Assembly (NCBI GenBank): GCA_029256645.1
Contig: JAQSXM010000088.1
Location: 1 to 10,209, forward strand
DNA length: 10,209 nt
Origin: Sporomusa sp.
GTDB lineage: Bacteria; Bacillota_C; Negativicutes; Sporomusales; Sporomusaceae
Reading direction: 5' to 3'
This document shows, piece after piece, positions 6,526 through 10,209 of this stretch (positions within the stretch are counted from its first letter, which is position 1; each line of letters opens with the position of its first letter). Made by a program: the position numbers and the translations under genes. The notes beneath the pieces were generated by a model that saw only the letters and a list, made by a program, of their open reading frames with translations, made no database searches and was not told the origin of the DNA.

Positions 6526-7537
6526 TGCCGAGTTCACCACCTTTGCGGTATTGAATCAGGTAGCCCAGAAAGGGTGCGCCGAACACTGATGTAACAATAC
6601 TAATCGGAATTTCTGCTACCAGCAGGGAACGGGCCAGGGTATCCATTAATACCAGGAAAATTCCGCCCAGGAAACCTGTAACCGGAATCAGCTGCCGGTG
6701 TTCTGTACCCACCAGATACCGGGCAATGTGGGGAACAATCAGACTGACCCAGAGAATCGCACCGACCGCGGCCACAGAGGCAGCGACAATTAATGTGCTT
6801 AAAAAAAGATAGAACATGCGCCAGCGGAAAACGGGGATTCCCAGGGAGAGGGCTTCTTCATCAGATAAAGTCATGACATTCAAACGCCAGCTGAAGAGGC
6901 AAAGGAGCAGGGAAGAAATTGTGATTATAGGTAAGACGCTGTATACCTTAAGCCAGGAAGCAGTGTGGAAACTCCCCATAAGCCAAAAGGTGATTTGCGC
7001 TAATTTGTCGTAAGGATCAGCCAGGTAAATCAGAACCGATAAGGCTGCCTGAAATAAGGAAGAAACTACAATGCCGGCAATGACAAGTACAGCGGCCGAC
7101 GGATCCTGGCTGCGCAATGCCAGCAGGTAGGCCGAAAGGACGGCAATCAGCCCGAAAACAAAGGCGAAGCTATAGACTCCGAAGGTTATTTGAGTGAAAA
7201 AGACAATTGCCAGTGCGGCACCGAAAGCTGCGCCAAATTTTACCCCCAGAATGTCGGGTGAGGCCAGCGGGTTGCGGAAAATTCCCTGAAAGACCGCACC
7301 GGCAATGGAAATACCGCCGCCGATCACGAAACTCATAATAATTCTGGGTAGACGGATGTTCGTGAAAATGAGATACGTCTCCGGGGATACGACCGGAAGC
7401 CATTCGTTCCCGCCAACGGCAGTTAAAAAAATACTGGCAATCTCACCCGGTTTGATGGCATACCGCCCCACACCCAGAGCAGCTGCGAGAGCACAAACAA
7501 ACAGTACAATTAGCATCAAGAGTCTTTTTTTATTCAT
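6509..7537 (-). CDS. FecCD-type ABC importer permease
   Basis: 342 residues, almost entirely hydrophobic helices as expected for the ten-helix BtuC/FhuB fold. Family hallmarks are present: LPRIIMSFVIGGGISIAGAV, GIFRNPLASPDILGVKFGAA near the third helix, an AIVFF helix, then WLMGSF, GAILWVSLIVPHIARYLVGTEHR (the cytoplasmic coupling region that meets the ATPase) and the C-terminal FGAPFLGYLI. It forms the inner-membrane channel as a homodimer. The ATG has AGGAG only three bases away, and that Shine-Dalgarno sequence overlaps the TAG stop of the binding-protein gene (7544-7546). Translation therefore probably passes directly from one gene to the next. The spacing is shorter than usual but no better start is seen. 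Confidence 0.94.
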   Translation of the reverse strand: MNKKRLLMLIVLFVCALAAALGVGRYAIKPGEIASIFLTAVGGNEWLPVVSPETYLIFTNIRLPRIIMSFVIGGGISIAGAVFQGIFRNPLASPDILGVKFGAAFGAALAIVFFTQITFGVYSFAFVFGLIAVLSAYLLALRSQDPSAAVLVIAGIVVSSLFQAALSVLIYLADPYDKLAQITFWLMGSFHTASWLKVYSVLPIITISSLLLCLFSWRLNVMTLSDEEALSLGIPVFRWRMFYLFLSTLIVAASVAAVGAILWVSLIVPHIARYLVGTEHRQLIPVTGFLGGIFLVLMDTLARSLLVAEIPISIVTSVFGAPFLGYLIQYRKGGELGSDRAH

Positions 7538-7543
7538 GGTCTC

Positions 7544-8590
7544 CTACAACTTTCCACCCAATTTGGTAAAAGAATGACCGAGAAATTCATTATAGAACTC
7601 ATCAGCGATCTTTGTCATGTCAATATCGGCGAATTTTTCCGGATATAAAGTTTTAGCGGCCCATATTGTACCAAGGACATGATGGGGAGCCGGGTAATCC
7701 CACCAGCCGATAGTGGAAGGGAAAGAATAAACCCGTTTATTCTGGGCTGCTTTAACAGTGGCAAAATGGGGATTACCATACAGGGCGTCAGGGGTATAAG
7801 TGTCGCGGGAGGAGCCAAGAAAAATAACATCAGGATTCCAGGCGGAAATTTGTTCCGGCGATGCTGTGATCCAGTATCCTTTTAGCTCACTTGCGACATT
7901 TTTGCCGCCGGCTGTTTCAATGATGGACGACTGCAGCATGTCGTTGGTGGCAACGGAGAAAACGTCTCTCGGCCCTGAGAACATCACTGTGAAGCGTTTG
8001 GCGGCAGGGATAGTAGTTGTCCGTTCTTTGACAAGCTGCAGCAGCTTGTTGCAGGCAGCAATATATTTTTCACCCCTGTCCTGGCAGCCCAGTACCCTGG
8101 CCATCAGCCTGACAGCCTCATAACTATCTGCTAAGGTCTCACCTTTTAGGGCAATTACCTTCATGCCGACGCTCTCGAATTGCTGCAATTGCGTTTTGTC
8201 AAAGGAGGAGTTGATAAAGATGACTTGCGGATTTAGTGCAGCCAATGATTCGGTCGTGATCGTTTTTTGCGCCTGGCGTAATTGAGGTTTGCCACGGAAG
8301 CTGGCATCTGCTTCGATCATGGCCTGTCCGAGCTTGCCATAAAGGGCCTGATGGACCAGCTTGTCCTGCTGGCCGAGCGCGAAAGCAATATGGCCTTCGA
8401 AATGATCAAGAGCCGCTATTCTTTGAATATGGCGGGTAATTTCCACTTGTCTTCCTAACTGATCAGTCACTGTAATCATCGAATTTTCAGCCGCTTTATC
8501 TTCACTCCCGCCCGAAACGGGGGTCTTGCCGCAAGCGGTCAGTAAGAGGAGTAGGAACAATAAGCTCAGAACCAGGGCTATTTTTCTCAT
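7544..8590 (-). CDS. Lipoprotein substrate-binding protein, class III (FepB/BtuF/MolA type)
   Basis: 348 residues from an ATG with AGGAGG 8 bases upstream. The signal peptide ends in a lipobox LLTAC (C20), so the mature protein is lipid-anchored. The two-lobed helical-backbone binding-protein fold of the TroA/FepB superfamily is evident: ITVTDQLGRQVEI at the start, RIAALDHFEGHIAFALG, SLAALNPQVIFINSSFD, a central linker helix, then PEQISAWNPDVIFLGSS and VYSFPSTIGWWDYPAPHHVLGTIWAAKTLYPEKF near the C-terminus. The latter stretch is common in binding proteins of iron-chelate and MolA-like molybdate systems, so ferric siderophore, corrinoid, heme or oxyanion are all possible ligands. It delivers substrate to the permease encoded next; the stop codon overlaps that gene's ribosome binding site. 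Confidence 0.92.
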   Translation of the reverse strand: MRKIALVLSLLFLLLLLTACGKTPVSGGSEDKAAENSMITVTDQLGRQVEITRHIQRIAALDHFEGHIAFALGQQDKLVHQALYGKLGQAMIEADASFRGKPQLRQAQKTITTESLAALNPQVIFINSSFDKTQLQQFESVGMKVIALKGETLADSYEAVRLMARVLGCQDRGEKYIAACNKLLQLVKERTTTIPAAKRFTVMFSGPRDVFSVATNDMLQSSIIETAGGKNVASELKGYWITASPEQISAWNPDVIFLGSSRDTYTPDALYGNPHFATVKAAQNKRVYSFPSTIGWWDYPAPHHVLGTIWAAKTLYPEKFADIDMTKIADEFYNEFLGHSFTKLGGKL

Positions 8591-8612
8591 TTTAGCATCC
8601 TCCTGCGTGTAT

Positions 8613-9602
8613 TTATGTACGGGTTGCTGTCAGGACTGCAACAATATCTGTGATATTGGCCGTATATACGTTGCAGAAGCCGTACTCGGTCAGCCAGTTT
8701 TGCCACTCAGCCAGCGTATACATTTTCCGGTGACCGTTGAGGGCGCAAAACAGGCGGCTAATGGTGCCGGCCAGGTTTGGAAACCCGTCGCTGATGTGAA
8801 TCCGCACAATCAAGGTTCCACCCGGTAGTAATGCCGAGTGTACTTTGGGCAGCACAGTTGCGAAGGTAGCCGGAGACAGCATCAGGGAGCACAAAATAGC
8901 ATCATAGCCGGAACCAATATCCCCCTCCAGGAAGTTGCCAGCCAGGGTATGAATGCGGGAACTTAAGCCGTAGTCCTGGATGGAAGCCGAGGCAAGCGCC
9001 GCGATATCAGGAACATCAAACAGCGTGACAGTCAGATTGGGATATTTTTGGGCAAAGGCAATGCTGTAAAAGCCATGGCCGCCGCCTAAATCCAACAAGT
9101 GTTTTTTTCGGTCAAGGCTTACCGTTTCAACTGTAGTCTGGACAAACTCGCTGGTTAAAGCGCGCGCGCCAATGCCGCGCAGGCGTTCTACCTGATTCGG
9201 TTTTCTTTCGTGGCAGGAGGGTGTGAAGGCCTTGTTGTTAAGGGCCTGCAGCACCCTGTGGGCAAAAGAACCGGCGGGAAACTCAGGAAGCAGTGAATCG
9301 GCAAGAAACCAGGGGCTATCTGGAGGCAGATACTGACTGACCGCTTTAGTAGTCAGATACTGGCTGCCAAGGCAGGTCAAATACCCCGCCTGGACAAGTA
9401 CTTGCAGTACCCGCTCAGTTATTACTTCATCCCATGCCAATTCGCTGGCTAACCTGGACGCTGATTTTTCAACAGTCAGAGCGTTAAATATCCCCTCTTT
9501 TGCAGCCAGGGCAGTTAATTCGTAAACAATTCCCTGGGCAAGAAGGTTTTGGACAGGTGAGGGATCAACAGGCATTTTTTCGTATAAATTGGGGGTATGC
9601 AT
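8613..9602 (-). CDS. Class I SAM-dependent methyltransferase with winged-helix N-domain (O-methyltransferase type)
   Basis: 329 residues. Residues about 20-95 form a dimerisation/winged-helix domain like that of HIOMT/BchU-type O-methyltransferases (LTALAAKEGIFNAL, ERVLQVLVQAGYLT). The Rossmann methyltransferase domain follows with motif I LLDLGGGHGFY (169-179), the acidic SAM-ribose residue D196 in LFDVPD, and LLPGGTLIVRI (258-268). It moves a methyl group from SAM to an unidentified acceptor, most often an oxygen, in the cytoplasm. It heads the importer operon, 22 bases before the binding-protein gene, with no other biosynthetic gene in the window. It may modify the imported ligand or a product made elsewhere. 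The ATG start has AGGAGG 11 bases upstream, a little far, inside the short palindrome AGGAGCCTCCT (9609-9619). Confidence 0.87.
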   Translation of the reverse strand: MHTPNLYEKMPVDPSPVQNLLAQGIVYELTALAAKEGIFNALTVEKSASRLASELAWDEVITERVLQVLVQAGYLTCLGSQYLTTKAVSQYLPPDSPWFLADSLLPEFPAGSFAHRVLQALNNKAFTPSCHERKPNQVERLRGIGARALTSEFVQTTVETVSLDRKKHLLDLGGGHGFYSIAFAQKYPNLTVTLFDVPDIAALASASIQDYGLSSRIHTLAGNFLEGDIGSGYDAILCSLMLSPATFATVLPKVHSALLPGGTLIVRIHISDGFPNLAGTISRLFCALNGHRKMYTLAEWQNWLTEYGFCNVYTANITDIVAVLTATRT

Positions 9603-9698
9603 GATAACAGGAGCCTCCTATATAGTTCTGAGTTGATCTAAGATATTAAAAGTGAAGTAATTAAAATGAACATAAACTAATTAAACTAAACTTAATAG

Positions 9699-9704
9699 TA
9701 TAAT
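9699..9704 (+). promoter_or_regulatory. Consensus -10 (TATAAT) on the plus strand, overlapping the minus-strand -10
   Basis: An exact TATAAT reads rightward over the same bases as the leftward TATTAT. No good -35 is found 16-18 bases upstream, so its use is uncertain. If used, the RNA would start near 9711 and meet the hairpin at 9761-9806. Confidence 0.3.
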
Positions 9705-9728
9705 AAACCGTTAATATTAAAAGTGCAA
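9700..9728 (-). promoter_or_regulatory. Candidate promoter of the methyltransferase-importer operon
   Basis: On the minus strand, TTGCAC (9728-9723) and TATTAT (9705-9700) are separated by 17 bases, giving a start near 9693 and a leader of about 90 bases. The spacer holds the perfect palindrome TTAATATTAA, which could be an operator. The -35 matches the consensus only moderately. Confidence 0.45.
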
Positions 9729-9760
9729 TGAGTTTTTGTTAGTTTTTAACAATAAAAAGT

Positions 9761-9806
9761 TAAAAGGAGCTATGCTAAAAACTAATTTTTAACAAAGCTC
9801 CTTTTA
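9761..9806. terminator. Orphan bidirectional terminator-like hairpin
   Basis: TAAAAGGAGC (9761-9770) pairs perfectly with GCTCCTTTTA (9797-9806). The stem continues with T-A, a mismatch, T-A, G-C, a mismatch and then TAAAAA/TTTTTA (9776-9781 with 9786-9791), closed by a CTAA loop. T-rich sequence lies on the outgoing side in both directions. No gene in the window ends into it from either strand, so it may end a small RNA, act as an attenuator, or insulate the two divergent units. Confidence 0.6.
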
Positions 9807-9835
9807 TTAACTTGCATTACTATCATGTAAGACCT

Positions 9836-9854
9836 GGGTAAGACGATCATTATC
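9836..9854. promoter_or_regulatory. Weak Fur-box-like site
   Basis: Compared with the 19-bp Fur consensus as I recall it, this site agrees at 13 positions. The right half ATCATTATC is perfect and the left half is poor. It lies about 100 bases before the exporter start. Such matches can occur by chance. Confidence 0.2.
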
Positions 9855-9890
9855 TGTTCACTTCAGGTGAATTATGTCTAATTTGCAGGA

Positions 9891-9919
9891 TTTTTATGTT
9901 CTATTTGGGAATGTATAAA
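9891..9919 (+). promoter_or_regulatory. Weak candidate promoter for the exporter gene
   Basis: TATAAA (9914-9919) is an acceptable -10; TTTTTA 17 bases upstream is a weak -35. The inverted repeat TTCAC-N5-GTGAA at 9857-9871 lies just upstream and could bind a regulator. Confidence 0.25.
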
Positions 9920-9952
9920 GTAGGTAGCAACTTTAGATAACGGAGGCCCTTT

Positions 9953-10209
9953 ATGTCGATCTTGTCAAAATTCATTCAATACTATAAGCCTTATCGCTGG
10001 CTGTTTTTTACCGATTTGGCCTGCGCCTCGGTGGTTTCCCTGGTGGATATCACCTTTCCCCAGATTCTTTACTTTCTAACCCATGGTGTTTTTACCCGGA
10101 GTGCGGCAGAGATTAAGCAGGTGCTGGGCCTTGTCGCTGTCGGCATGATTGCCCTGTATGGCATTCGTTATGCCTGTCAGTATTATATTACCACCTGGGG
10201 ACATATTAT
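9953..10209 (+). CDS. ABC exporter-type permease/ATPase, N-terminal part (3' end outside window)
   Basis: The ATG has GGAGG six bases upstream, and 85 complete codons are visible before the window ends. The protein begins MSILSKFIQYYKPYRWLFFTDL and has two hydrophobic stretches, about residues 14-42 and 58-76. It ends in YACQYYITTWGH, matching the 'Y...tYwGH' stretch at the second helix of homodimeric MsbA/Sav1866-type half transporters. The nucleotide-binding domain is expected beyond the window. It would export a lipid, drug or peptide, or a metallophore; the last is only suggested by location. It is divergent from the importer operon, so it could share regulation with it through the 9603-9952 region, although a terminator-like hairpin lies between them. 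Confidence 0.85.
   Translation, partial: MSILSKFIQYYKPYRWLFFTDLACASVVSLVDITFPQILYFLTHGVFTRSAAEIKQVLGLVAVGMIALYGIRYACQYYITTWGHI

Larger units (their letters stand above)
9603..9952. other. AT-rich divergent intergenic region
   Basis: This gap of 350 bases separates the minus-strand methyltransferase operon from the plus-strand exporter gene. It has no credible coding region. It contains candidate promoters for both directions, a 12-bp direct repeat ATATTAAAAGTG (9643-9654 and 9714-9725), the palindrome TTAATATTAA (9711-9720) and a terminator-like hairpin (9761-9806). It also has a partial Fur-box-like site (9836-9854) and an inverted repeat TTCAC-N5-GTGAA (9857-9871). No known riboswitch core is recognised. 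Confidence 0.7.

Noticed and set aside
6526..6540. Earlier GTG start for the importer ATPase
   Set aside because: It is possible, but it has no ribosome binding site and adds residues before the usual family start; the GTG at 6525 is preferred.
6124..6594. Plus-strand open frame of 156 codons over the importer ATPase and permease junction
   Set aside because: Both underlying minus-strand genes are unambiguous, and this frame shows no domain or clear ribosome binding site.
9603..9952. Cobalamin or other known riboswitch ahead of the importer or exporter
   Set aside because: The CAGGAG near 9608-9613 is part of a short palindrome at the ribosome binding site. No other conserved riboswitch core elements were found and the region is very AT-rich.

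Overview
The window looks like a metal/cofactor acquisition locus from a diderm Firmicute, most likely Negativicutes of the Sporomusa/Pelosinus type. This is an inference. Gram-positive-style strong Shine-Dalgarno sequences, GTG starts and a lipobox-bearing binding protein occur alongside a TonB-dependent outer-membrane receptor, which needs an outer membrane. No tonB/exbBD, transposase, rRNA, tRNA or CRISPR array is visible.

Layout. A plus-strand operon (positions 2-4293) encodes the C-terminal part of a HypB/UreG-like GTPase, a soluble ABC-family ATPase with an extra N-terminal helical domain, a DUF4213/DUF364 protein ('putative heavy-metal chelation' family) and a TonB-dependent receptor. 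It ends at a strong hairpin terminator (4315-4362). This terminator is shared with a convergent minus-strand operon read from 9602 down to 4371: a class I SAM methyltransferase with a winged-helix N-terminus, a lipoprotein binding protein, a FecCD-type permease, a FecE/FhuC-type ATPase and a secreted Fn3-metallophosphatase. At the right edge, after a 350-bp AT-rich divergent intergenic region, starts a plus-strand ABC exporter-type gene cut by the window end.

How they may work together. The receptor would bring a metal chelate or corrinoid-like compound across the outer membrane, and the binding protein, permease and FecE-type ATPase would carry it across the inner membrane. The three cytoplasmic proteins cotranscribed with the receptor (GTPase, non-transport ABC ATPase, DUF364) are the least explained part. 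They could form a nucleotide-driven metal handling or cofactor-release module. The substrate cannot be read from the sequence.

The 9603-9952 intergenic region is notable. It holds a candidate minus-strand promoter, an exact TATAAT overlapping it on the plus strand, and a bidirectional terminator-like hairpin that no gene in the window ends on. There is also a competing upstream pairing, suggesting a small RNA or attenuated leader.
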